This document shows, piece by piece, positions 26,454-34,008 of a DNA stretch of 64,000 nucleotides. The stretch covers positions 77,504 to 141,503 of the forward strand of contig CAYQTL010000006.1 of NCBI GenBank assembly GCA_964420405.1. The letters are read 5' to 3'. Within the stretch, counting starts at the first letter, position 1, and every line of letters begins with the position of its first letter. The notes beneath the pieces are model-generated. The model was not told the origin of the DNA. It saw only the letters and a program-made list of their open reading frames with translations, and made no database searches. Origin of the DNA: CAYQTL01 sp964420405. GTDB taxonomy: Bacteria > Acidobacteriota > Thermoanaerobaculia > Thermoanaerobaculales > Sulfomarinibacteraceae. The position numbers and the translations under genes were made by a program.

Positions 26454-28505
26454 TCAGCGGAAGGGCGTCTCGTCACCGGACGCCGGCGTCGTCGAGTCTG
26501 CCGCTGGCTCCCGGAGGGGCATCGCGTGGTACCGGTTCATCCCGGACCCTCCGTCCGAGCCGGCGTCGTAGACGAGCCCGTACCGCGGGGCGCCGGAGGC
26601 GTCCCGGACGACCCGTCCGCGGACCCACTGGGCGTCGATGCCCTCGACCACCGGCCGTGCCGGGGTCCAGACCCCGGGCTCGGCGCTCGAGGTGTGCCAC
26701 AGGTCGCGGGCCTCCTCGTCGATGAAGACCACGTGCACCACGCCGTCGTGGACGACGAGGTCTGCGCCCACCTGCTCGGAGTCGGCGCCGCTCTGGACCA
26801 CGGGGCGGGAGGTGATCCGCGACGGATCGCTGATGCCCCCGTCGGCGTGGACGCGGCGCTCCCACAAGGTGCCGTCGGCCCGGCGCCAGGCCACGACCAC
26901 CGAGCCCTCGTCCGGCAGCCATCCGAGCGGCAGGAGCGCTCCGATCTCGTCCTCCGCGGTCCCGACGCCGTCGCCGAGCCGGGTCGCCGGGGAGGGTCCC
27001 CCAGAAGCGGAGAACGTGCGGTGCCACACCGATCGCGCGCTGCCGTCTGGGGCGGTGACGGTGTAGGCGACGTGGACGACGTCGCCGGCGGCCCGGACGG
27101 CCATCACCCCGCTGGCCAACCCGCCGCCGGAAACCTCGACCCTGCCTTCGGCCGCCCAGCTGCCGGCGGCGCTCCGCACCCGGTACCGCAGGCCCGCGGC
27201 GTCTCCGTACAGCGCCACGAGGCTGCCGTCGCCGCGGGCCACCAGCGCCGCGACCTGGGTGGGGGGCTCGCTGTGGGTGGCGACCAGCTCGTCGCGGACC
27301 ACCCATCGGCCCGACGGGGCGGCGGTCGGGCTCGGGTTGCCGGTCGGGTCGGACGCGCCGGTCGCCGCTCCGCTCACCCCCGCAGGCCCCGCCGTGGTGT
27401 CGAAGACGTGCAGGTACGTCGCCTCGGAGATCTGGTGCAGCAGGTACACGACGCCGTCGTGCCACGCAGTGGCGAAGCCCTCCAGGTCGCCGGTCGCCGG
27501 CCGGGCCGTCCCGTCCACCTCTGTCCAGCTGTCGCCGTGGTCGGTCGAGGCGACCATCATGAGGACGTTGAAGGTCTCCGCCGGCTCCATCGGGAAGTAC
27601 AGGGTGCCGTCGGCCGACTGCCACGGCCCGAGCACGCCGGGCGTCTCCACGTAGGTACCGCCCAGATGACCCGCGGGGATCTGGAGCGTCACGCGAACCG
27701 GCCCGGCGCCGGCGACGGGCCGTCCGGCCCCATCCAGCATGCGGAAATCGAGCACGTCGCCGGCTTCGCTCGTCACGGCACCGTCGGCCCAGCGGCGGAT
27801 GACGACCGGCCACTCCCACTCGCCGTGGACGGGGAGGGGAGAGCGACCGTCGTCGGGAGCGACGCCCTCCGCTGGCCACGGAGACGCCGCGTCGTCCGGC
27901 TCAAGCGCGTCTCCTTCGGCGTCGGTGCGCAGCGGGTCCGAAACCCCTTCACCCGGCACGAAGGGGACGTCCGAGCCCGCCAGCAGGTCGCCGGTGGGTG
28001 CTCCGGACCCCCACCGGTCGACGCGCACCAGGCTGACCGGGGGTGTCGAGAGCTCGTCCGGGTAGGGAAAGTCACGCAGTAGCAGCGTCTGCCACCCGCC
28101 GTCGTCGCGTCGGGCCTGGAGCGTGAACCTCGTCGGCAGCTCACCCTCCGTCCCGGACGGCGCCTCCACCTCGAGGCGGATCCGGAACGGCCGGTCGACC
28201 GCGACCACCGCCGGTCTTCCGGCGGGTGCCGCCCATCCGAGGTCCTGGTTCAGGGGCGCGTCCATCGCGGCGCGGATCCGGAACGCGGTGGCCCTGAGAG
28301 GGGAGCTCTCCTCCGGCGGGTGCTCTCCGGGGGTGCCGCAGGACGCACAGGTCCCGACGAGGAGGGCGAGGAGCCCAGAGTGGACGATCCGCAGCGACAG
28401 CGTCCGCGCGGCGACCGTCGGCGTGTGGCCGGCGTGCCGGCACGTTGCCGTGTCCACCAGGGGAGTCGCGTCCGCGCCCGCTATCGACCGCCGCCGTGGT
28501 GACAT
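26454..28505 (-). CDS. Exported BNR/sialidase-like propeller protein, probable lipoprotein
   Basis: 683 residues. A 30-residue arginine-rich lead precedes a hydrophobic segment (IVHSGLLALLVGTCASC) ending in Cys, which resembles a lipobox with a non-standard -3 residue. The body contains Asp-box/BNR-type strands (STDHGDSWTEVDG; SVWHRTFSASGG; LWERRVHADGGISDPSRI) and repeats of the form 'GDVVHVAYTV', 'GVVHVVFIDE', 'GVVYLLHQIS', typical of six- or seven-bladed sialidase-fold propellers used by bacterial surface proteins. No catalytic Arg triad or Asp/Glu set could be assigned. An ideal AAGGAGGTGCGAGCG precedes ATG 28505, which fixes the start. It is the first gene of a two-gene leftward operon with the esterase fusion. 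Confidence 0.65.
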   Translation of the reverse strand: MSPRRRSIAGADATPLVDTATCRHAGHTPTVAARTLSLRIVHSGLLALLVGTCASCGTPGEHPPEESSPLRATAFRIRAAMDAPLNQDLGWAAPAGRPAVVAVDRPFRIRLEVEAPSGTEGELPTRFTLQARRDDGGWQTLLLRDFPYPDELSTPPVSLVRVDRWGSGAPTGDLLAGSDVPFVPGEGVSDPLRTDAEGDALEPDDAASPWPAEGVAPDDGRSPLPVHGEWEWPVVIRRWADGAVTSEAGDVLDFRMLDGAGRPVAGAGPVRVTLQIPAGHLGGTYVETPGVLGPWQSADGTLYFPMEPAETFNVLMMVASTDHGDSWTEVDGTARPATGDLEGFATAWHDGVVYLLHQISEATYLHVFDTTAGPAGVSGAATGASDPTGNPSPTAAPSGRWVVRDELVATHSEPPTQVAALVARGDGSLVALYGDAAGLRYRVRSAAGSWAAEGRVEVSGGGLASGVMAVRAAGDVVHVAYTVTAPDGSARSVWHRTFSASGGPSPATRLGDGVGTAEDEIGALLPLGWLPDEGSVVVAWRRADGTLWERRVHADGGISDPSRITSRPVVQSGADSEQVGADLVVHDGVVHVVFIDEEARDLWHTSSAEPGVWTPARPVVEGIDAQWVRGRVVRDASGAPRYGLVYDAGSDGGSGMNRYHAMPLREPAADSTTPASGDETPFR

Positions 28506-28616
28506 CGCTCGCACCTCCTTCACCGAGAGCCGGCCACGAGGATGCCAGAGCGTCGCCCGTACCGTGTGTAAAGTGTCGGTGAAGCCCGCTCTGCCCGCGA
28601 CGGCACCCGGCGGGCG

Positions 28617-28622
28617 TATGAT
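28617..28622 (+). promoter_or_regulatory. Candidate -10 element of a leaderless gene (TATGAT)
   Basis: TATGAT ends exactly 6 nt before ATG 28629, so the predicted +1 coincides with the start codon. No Shine-Dalgarno sequence and no recognisable -35 element are present. Confidence 0.45.
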
Positions 28623-28628
28623 CGATGG

Positions 28629-29729
28629 ATGTGGCATCTGCGAGTGATTCTGGTCCTGCTGCCGATGGCGGCAGGTGTGGTGTCCGGGGCGCCGGCGCGC
28701 GCCGCGAATCTCGACGTCGCGGCGGCGGAGCGGTTCGCGCGGCTCGCGCTGGACTGCGTCCACCGGGAGTACCCCAACAAGATCGCCCATGTCATGACCT
28801 CAGACGAGGACGCCAGGGCTCCGAGGGAGCTGACGCCGGTGTTCTGGGGGTGCTTCGACTGGCACTCCTCGGTGCACGGGCACTGGCTGTTGAGCCGCCT
28901 GGCGCGGCGCTTCCCAGAGGCCGGGTTCGCCGCCGACGCCCGGCGGGCTCTCGCCACGAGCTTCACGGCCGACCGGGTGGCGGGGGAGGTGGCCTACCTC
29001 TCGCACGACGAACGGGCGTCCTTCGAGCGCCCGTACGGGCTGGCCTGGTTGCTGCAGCTGGTGGCCGAGCTCCACGAGTGGGACGACCCGCAGGCCCGCG
29101 AGTGGCGGGAGACCCTCCGCCCCCTCGAGGAGCTGGCGGCGCGGAGGGTCCTCGACTGGGTGCCGAAGCTCGCCTACCCGATCCGCACCGGCGAGCACAG
29201 CCAGACGGCGTTCGCGTTCGGGCTGATGCTGGACTGGGCGCGGGCGGTGGAGCGGGGGGACGTGGAGCGGCTCCTGGTCGACGCGACCGGGCGTCTCTAC
29301 CTTGACGACGCCGGCTGTCCGCTGGGCTACGAGCCCTCCGGACAGGACTTCCTGTCGCCCTGCCTCGCCGAGGCCGACCTCGTGCGGCGGGTGCTGACCC
29401 CGCCCGAGCTCGCGGCCTGGCTGGGGGCGTTCCTCCCGGAGATTCCGCTGCGCGGCGGCGCCGACTGGCTTCCGGTCGCGGTCGTGACCGACCGCACCGA
29501 CGGCAAGCTGGCCCACCTGGACGGGGTCAACCTGAGCCGGGCCTGGATGCTGGAGGGGATCGCGACCGGGCTGCCGGGGGACGACCCCCGACAGGCGGCG
29601 CTGCTGGCTGCCGCTGCCGCCCACCGGGAGTCCGCTCTTCCCAACGTCACCGCCGAGCACTACGAGGGCAGCCACTGGCTCGGCAGCTTCGCCGCCTACC
29701 TCGTCACCGGACGAGGCATGTCCCGCTGA
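28629..29729 (+). CDS. Exported DUF2891 family protein
   Basis: 366 residues with a signal peptide (MWHLRVILVLLPMAAGVVSGAPARA). The sequence carries DUF2891 hallmarks: CVHREYPNKIAHVM, FWGCFDWHSSVHGHWLL, ERPYGLAWLLQL, TGEHSQTAFAFGL, CPLGYEPSGQDFLSPCL, NLSRAWML and EGSHWLGSFAAYLV. The many conserved His and Trp residues suggest an alpha-alpha toroid enzyme, perhaps acting on sugars, but the function is unknown. ATG 28629 lies 6 nt after a TATGAT box and lacks a ribosome binding site, which points to leaderless translation. It is divergent from the BNR/esterase operon, with 123 bp between them, and convergent with the small gene ending at 29918. Confidence 0.85.
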   Translation: MWHLRVILVLLPMAAGVVSGAPARAANLDVAAAERFARLALDCVHREYPNKIAHVMTSDEDARAPRELTPVFWGCFDWHSSVHGHWLLSRLARRFPEAGFAADARRALATSFTADRVAGEVAYLSHDERASFERPYGLAWLLQLVAELHEWDDPQAREWRETLRPLEELAARRVLDWVPKLAYPIRTGEHSQTAFAFGLMLDWARAVERGDVERLLVDATGRLYLDDAGCPLGYEPSGQDFLSPCLAEADLVRRVLTPPELAAWLGAFLPEIPLRGGADWLPVAVVTDRTDGKLAHLDGVNLSRAWMLEGIATGLPGDDPRQAALLAAAAAHRESALPNVTAEHYEGSHWLGSFAAYLVTGRGMSR

Positions 29730-29866
29730 GTCCGGGCTCCCGTCCGGACCTCCCGCCGGCGGCCTCGCGTCGGACCGAGCCCGGTTGTGGAGGTTGCCGC
29801 GTCCGGCCTCCGGAGTCGGAGACCCTCACGGAGCGTCGGGTCGCGCGAGGGACGGGCGAACCAGAA

Positions 29867-29894
29867 ACGGCCCGGTCCCCGGGGACCGGGCCGT
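29867..29894. terminator. Strong bidirectional hairpin
   Basis: A perfect 28-bp palindrome (ACGGCCCGGTCCCC and its reverse complement), giving at least a 12-bp stem with a 4-nt loop. It lies between the DUF2891 gene (stop 29729) and the convergent small gene (stop 29918). No T-tract is present. Confidence 0.75.
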
Positions 29895-29917
29895 GAGCAC
29901 CCGATGGCCGGCTGCGG

Positions 29918-30307
29918 CTACCTGCCGAACACGACGGTCGGCGCGCGGTCGGACGCGACGTACAACGAGCCGTCCACGATCAGCGTGACCTTCTCCAGGG
30001 CGCCGGTCGTGCCGAGCGCGATCGGCTCGGAGACGATGCCGGGGCGGAGGTTCTGGTCGGCGTCGAGGGTCTTCTCGGTTCCGTCCGCGAATGTCACCTG
30101 GACCTTCTGCAGGCTGACCTCGAGGTTCTTGACCTCGAGGGCGATCTCGGACACCTCGGCGTCCTTCTTGATCGTGACGGTGTCGCTGCCGTCGTACAGC
30201 AGCAGCGTACGGCTGCCCAGCTTGGCCCAGTCGTCGGCGACAGCCGGGCCGGCCGCGAGCCCGATGAGAACGGTGAGACAGAACACGGTGGCGAACGTAC
30301 GCTTCAT
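29918..30307 (-). CDS. Small secreted beta-rich protein, resembles DUF2541
   Basis: 129 residues with a signal peptide (MKRTFATVFCLTVLIGLAAGPAVA). The mature domain opens WAKLGSRTLLLYDGSDTVTI and continues with EIALEVKNLEVSLQKVQVTF, DGTEKTLDADQNLRPG and VTLIVDGS. The pattern W-x-x-LG-x-R-x-x-D-x-x-x-DTh, then strands with a shared hydrophobic period, resembles the DUF2541 type of small periplasmic beta-sandwich. Function unknown. AAGGAGG lies 6 nt before ATG 30307; an in-frame ATG two codons upstream abuts the ribosome binding site and is therefore rejected as the start. Confidence 0.6.
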   Translation of the reverse strand: MKRTFATVFCLTVLIGLAAGPAVADDWAKLGSRTLLLYDGSDTVTIKKDAEVSEIALEVKNLEVSLQKVQVTFADGTEKTLDADQNLRPGIVSEPIALGTTGALEKVTLIVDGSLYVASDRAPTVVFGR

Positions 30308-30646
30308 ACGCATCCTCCTTGTGGATCTGATGGTCCCTCGTCGGGACGTTGGGTGAGCCATTCCTTCGTCGGCGCCCCGGTCGCCTGGCGGCGACCGCCT
30401 CCGCCCGGAAGGTACGCAGAAGGGCGGCGGAGGTTTCCTCGGATCCGGAGGGTCTGCGACGTTTTTCGGCGTCGGACGCGACCACACGCACACGAACGAT
30501 CTGTGCCCCGGACGCCCAATCGAGTTTCCCGCCGGTCCGACCCGTGGGGGACGCGGCTGCGCCGAACCGCCCCGGTGGACAGGCCGTAGCAGATCCGGCG
30601 GCACCGGCTCGCGGTCGCCGTGGTCCTCCCGCCGTATACTGCGGCG
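30308..30646. other. Intergenic region between divergent genes
   Basis: 339 bp without a recognisable gene. It carries the -10-like element of the rightward acyltransferase gene at its right end (30635-30640). I see no other element. Confidence 0.4.
30635..30640 (+). promoter_or_regulatory. Candidate -10 element of a leaderless gene (TATACT)
   Basis: TATACT ends exactly 6 nt before GTG 30647, the same spacing as for the DUF2891 gene. No Shine-Dalgarno sequence precedes the GTG and no -35 box is recognisable. Confidence 0.45.
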
Positions 30647-32005
30647 GTGAGCTCCGACAACGCCGGGCAGCCCCGGCCGCGCGGCCTCTGGTCGTCGGCC
30701 CTGTGGATGGCGGACCGCACGCCGGCCGAGCGCAACCGGTACGTCGACCTGCTGCGCGCCCTGTCGATCATGGCGGTGGTGCTCGGCCACTGGCTCATCT
30801 CGGCGCCGTACCTCGCCGACGGCGAGCCGGCCTACGCGCACCTGCTCGACGTGGCGCCGTGGTCCCGGTGGTTGAGCTGGCTGTTCCAGGTGATGCCGGT
30901 GTTCTTCTTCGTCGGCGGCTTCTCGAACGCGGTCGGCTGGCGGTCCGCCGTCCGTTGTGGCAGGAGCTACGGCGAGTGGTTCGACGCCCGCATCCGCCGG
31001 CTGCTCGGGCCGGTCCTGCCACTGGTGGTGGTGTGGGCCCTGATGGCCGCGGTCGCGCACTCCAACGGCGTCGGTCCCGGCATGATCCGGATCGGCTCCC
31101 AGGTGGCGCTGGTGCCGGTGTGGTTCCTGGCCGTCTACCTCCTGGTGGTCGCCTTCGTTCCTCTGACCCACGCCGCCTGGCGACGGTGGGGGATGGTCTC
31201 GGTGGTGGCGCCGGTCGTCGCCGCCGGGGCGGTGGACGTCGCGTTCTTCGCCGGCGGGCTGCACGGTCTCTCGTGGGTCAACTACCTGTTCGTGTGGCTG
31301 GCGGTCCACCAGCTCGGCTACGCGTGGCTCGACGGCCGCGTCCGCGGGCCCCGGACGGGGGCGGTCTGGCTGGTGCTCGGCCTCGCGGCCCTGGTCGCGC
31401 TCACCCGTCTCGGGCCGTACCCGTTGAGCCTCGTTGGCGTGCCGTCGGACGAGGTCAGCAACACGCTGCCGCCCAAGCTGCCGCTGCTCGCCCTGGGAGT
31501 GGCGCAGATCGGTCTGGCGCTGATGCTCGAACGGCCGGCCCGGAGCTGGCTGGAGCGGCGCCGGCCGTGGGCCGCCACGATCCTGGTCAACGGCATGATC
31601 ATGACCATCTTCCTGTGGCACTCCACGGTGATGATGCTGCTCGTCGGGCTGGCCTTCTGGCAGCTGCCGGAGGTCCTGTCCCCGCTGCCGGACTCCCCCG
31701 CTTGGTGGTGGACCCGTCCGCTCTGGCTGGCGGCGTACGCCCTCGTGACGGTACCCTTCCTGCTCGTGTTCTCCCGCTTCGAGCGGCCCCGGGAGGACGC
31801 CGCCCGCCGACCGATGCCGACGTGGCTCCAGCTCGCCGGCGCGGTCGTCGCCTGCTCGGGGCTGGCGATGCTCGCCCTCGACGGCATCGGCGGCGACGGT
31901 TGGCTCGGCCTGCGCTGGGGGCCGCTGCTGCTGCCGCTCGCCGGCGCCGGGTTGGCCGGGTTCGGGCCCCTGTCGCGTCTCCGTGGGAGCGCAGGCGGCG
32001 GCTGA
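30647..32005 (+). CDS. Acyltransferase-3 family integral membrane protein
   Basis: 452 residues from GTG 30647 with about ten to twelve membrane segments. The N-terminal motif RNRYVDLLRALSIMAVVLGHW carries the conserved Arg-x-x-x-hD-h-h-R and the catalytic-type His of acyltransferase-3 proteins (OafA/NodX/WecH). It is followed by QVMPVFFFVGGFSNAVGW and YGEWFDARIRRLLGP, both typical. These enzymes transfer acyl groups (often acetyl) to sugars or lipids at the inner membrane. The start is chosen at GTG because a TATACT box lies 6 nt before it; an ATG at 30620 falls upstream of that box. Neighbours give no clue to the acceptor. Confidence 0.85.
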   Translation: MSSDNAGQPRPRGLWSSALWMADRTPAERNRYVDLLRALSIMAVVLGHWLISAPYLADGEPAYAHLLDVAPWSRWLSWLFQVMPVFFFVGGFSNAVGWRSAVRCGRSYGEWFDARIRRLLGPVLPLVVVWALMAAVAHSNGVGPGMIRIGSQVALVPVWFLAVYLLVVAFVPLTHAAWRRWGMVSVVAPVVAAGAVDVAFFAGGLHGLSWVNYLFVWLAVHQLGYAWLDGRVRGPRTGAVWLVLGLAALVALTRLGPYPLSLVGVPSDEVSNTLPPKLPLLALGVAQIGLALMLERPARSWLERRRPWAATILVNGMIMTIFLWHSTVMMLLVGLAFWQLPEVLSPLPDSPAWWWTRPLWLAAYALVTVPFLLVFSRFERPREDAARRPMPTWLQLAGAVVACSGLAMLALDGIGGDGWLGLRWGPLLLPLAGAGLAGFGPLSRLRGSAGGG

Positions 32006-32048
32006 GGGACGCCGAGCCGGTGGAGCCGACCGCCGGATGGGGTCGGAC

Positions 32049-32067
32049 GGCGTCCGCCGAGGACGCC
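32049..32067 (+). terminator. Candidate terminator hairpin after the acyltransferase gene
   Basis: A perfect 7-bp stem (GGCGTCC / GGACGCC) with a 5-nt loop, 44 bp after the stop at 32005 and before the FAH gene. No T-tract. Confidence 0.4.
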
Positions 32068-32137
32068 CGTCGACCGCGGGTCGAGAAGCGAACGCGCGAT
32101 CCGTTTGTTACCCTCCGGCGATTCCGGAGGAGCTGCG

Positions 32138-33160
32138 ATGAAGCTTGCGACGTACAGGAACGGAACCCGTGACGGCCAGCTGATGCTGGTCTCCAAGGAT
32201 CTGACCCGGGCGCTGCCCGCCGGCGCGGTCGCGCCGACGCTGCAGGCGGCGCTCGACGACTGGGAGGCGGCGTCCCCGCGGCTCGAGGAGCTCGCCAAGC
32301 AGCTGGAGGACGGACGAGCCGACGGCGTCGTCGACTTCGACCCCACCTGCTGCGAGGCGCCGCTGCCCCGCGCGTACCAGTGGGCCGACGGCTCCGCCTA
32401 CGTCAACCACGTCGAGCTGGTGCGCCGGGCGCGCAACGCCGAGATGCCGCCGTCGTTCTGGACCGATCCGCTGATGTACCAGGGTGGCTCCGACGAGCTT
32501 CTCGGCCCGACCGAGGACATCGTGCTGCCGTCGGAGGAGCACGGCATCGACTTCGAGGCCGAGGTCACGGTCGTCACCGGCGACGTGCCCATGGGCGTGA
32601 GCCCCCAGGAGGCCGGGCGGTACATCCGGCTGGTCATGCTGGTCAACGACGTGTCCCTGCGCGGCTTGATCCCCGGCGAGCTCGGCAAGGGGTTCGGGTT
32701 CTTCCAGTCGAAGCCGTCGTCGTCGTTCTCGCCGGTGGCGGTGACGCCGGACGAGCTGGGTGACGCCTGGGACGGCGGCAAGGTGAACCTGCCGCTGCTG
32801 TCGTACTACAACGGAAAGGCGTTCGGCAAGCCCAACGCGGGAGAGGACATGACGTTCGAGTTTCCGCGCCTGATCGCCCACGCCGCCCGCACCCGGCGGC
32901 TCGGCGCCGGCACCGTCATCGGCTCGGGGACGGTGTCGAACACGCAGGGCACCGACCACGGGACCTCGATCGAGGGCGGCGGCGTCGGCTACTCGTGCAT
33001 CGCCGAGGTGCGCATGATCGAGACCATCCGCGACGGCGCGCCGTCGACCGGTTTCATGCGGTTCGGCGACCGGGTGCGGATCGAGATGCTCGACGGCGAC
33101 GGCCGTTCGATCTTCGGCGCCATCGACCAGCGGGTGGTCCAGCTCGGGGCCGCGGGATGA
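32138..33160 (+). CDS. fahA: Fumarylacetoacetate hydrolase family protein (probable fumarylacetoacetase)
   Basis: 340 residues. The sequence shows the FAH fold: N-terminal part (MKLATYRNGTRDGQLMLVSKD) and catalytic/metal segment with IDFEAEVTVVTGDVP, where the acidic residues bind the divalent cation, followed by GFGFFQSKPSSSFSPVAVTPDELG and GSGTVSN. The FFQSKPSSSFSP phrase is characteristic of the bacterial fumarylacetoacetases adjacent to maiA. It cleaves fumarylacetoacetate to fumarate and acetoacetate, the last step of tyrosine catabolism, in the cytoplasm. A GGAGGAG ribosome binding site sits before ATG 32138. The stop overlaps the maiA start (ATGA), so the two are translationally coupled. 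Homogentisate dioxygenase is not in the window. Confidence 0.9.
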   Translation: MKLATYRNGTRDGQLMLVSKDLTRALPAGAVAPTLQAALDDWEAASPRLEELAKQLEDGRADGVVDFDPTCCEAPLPRAYQWADGSAYVNHVELVRRARNAEMPPSFWTDPLMYQGGSDELLGPTEDIVLPSEEHGIDFEAEVTVVTGDVPMGVSPQEAGRYIRLVMLVNDVSLRGLIPGELGKGFGFFQSKPSSSFSPVAVTPDELGDAWDGGKVNLPLLSYYNGKAFGKPNAGEDMTFEFPRLIAHAARTRRLGAGTVIGSGTVSNTQGTDHGTSIEGGGVGYSCIAEVRMIETIRDGAPSTGFMRFGDRVRIEMLDGDGRSIFGAIDQRVVQLGAAG

Positions 33161-33795
33161 TCCTGTACGGATACTGGCGCTCGTCCGCCGCCTACCGGGT
33201 GCGGATCGCGCTCAACCTCAAGGGACTCGAGTACGAGCAGCGCCAGGTGCACCTGGTCCGCGACGGCGGCGAGCAGCACTCGGAGGACTACCGGCGCCTC
33301 AACCCTGCGGGTCTCGTGCCCGTGCTGGTGGACGGCGAGCTGACCCTCCACCAGTCGCTGGCGATCCTCGACCACCTGGAGCAGCGCTACCCCGACGTCC
33401 CGCTGCTGCCGTCCGACCCGGCCGCACGGGCCCTGGCCTTCGCCATCGCGGCCGACATCGCCTGCGATGTGCACCCGCTGCAGAACCTGCGGGTGCTGCA
33501 GTATCTGGCCGGCACCCTCGGCGCGTCGGAGGAGGCCAGGCTCGGGTGGGCCCGGCACTGGATCGAGGTCGGCTTCACCGCTCTCGAGCGGCGCCTCGCG
33601 GGCTCCGGCGACCCCTTCTGCGTCGGGCAGGGCCCGACCTGGGCCGACATCTGCCTCGTGGCCCAGGCCTACAACGCCCGCCGCTACGGCGTCGACCTCG
33701 CGGCGTTTCCGACGCTCGACGAGGTCATCGGGCGCTGCGAGGCCCTCGACGCCTTCCGCCGCGCCGCCCCGGAGAACCAGCCCGACGCGGCGTGA
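33157..33795 (+). CDS. maiA: Maleylacetoacetate isomerase (zeta-class glutathione S-transferase)
   Basis: 212 residues, standard length. The N-terminal thioredoxin-like domain begins LYGYWRSSAAYRVRIALNLKG, the zeta-class SSxxxRVRIAL signature, followed by NPAGLVPVLVDGELTLHQSLAI with the cis-Pro and Ser that hold glutathione. The helical C-terminal half contains DIACDVHPLQNLRVLQYL and PTWADICLVAQAYNARRYGVDL, both family hallmarks. It isomerises maleylacetoacetate to fumarylacetoacetate, the substrate of the preceding gene product. The start overlaps the upstream stop (ATGA), giving a two-gene operon. It converges with the small membrane-protein gene 3 bp downstream. Confidence 0.93.
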   Translation: MILYGYWRSSAAYRVRIALNLKGLEYEQRQVHLVRDGGEQHSEDYRRLNPAGLVPVLVDGELTLHQSLAILDHLEQRYPDVPLLPSDPAARALAFAIAADIACDVHPLQNLRVLQYLAGTLGASEEARLGWARHWIEVGFTALERRLAGSGDPFCVGQGPTWADICLVAQAYNARRYGVDLAAFPTLDEVIGRCEALDAFRRAAPENQPDAA

Positions 33796-33798
33796 TCT

Positions 33799-34008
33799 TC
33801 AGCTGATGTCGCCCGAGTGGGAGGGGTTCCAGGGCATGGCGCCGAGGATCCGGGTCATGGTGCAGACTCCGAAGGTCGCCGCGGTGACCATTCCGAGGCC
33901 GAGCACCGCGGGCACCAGCAGCCACCACGCGGAGAAGATGACTCCGAGCGCCAGGCCGGCGAGCACGAGGATGCCGATCACCAGGTAGGTCTGTCGCTGC
34001 AGGCTCAT
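33799..34008 (-). CDS. Small DUF2892-type inner-membrane protein
   Basis: 69 residues with two membrane helices (YLVIGILVLAGLALGVIF and WWLLVPAVLGLGMVTAATF), the second followed by GVCTMTRILGAMPWN. The final CTMTRILGxMPWN phrase is the typical end of DUF2892 proteins such as the membrane tail of YgaP. Usually seen next to rhodanese or sulfur-related genes, but here no such partner is present. Its ATG (34008) overlaps the stop codon of the upstream GNAT/acyl-CoA synthetase gene (ATGA), so it is probably co-translated with it. GGAGTG lies 4 nt ahead of the ATG. Confidence 0.75.
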   Translation of the reverse strand: MSLQRQTYLVIGILVLAGLALGVIFSAWWLLVPAVLGLGMVTAATFGVCTMTRILGAMPWNPSHSGDIS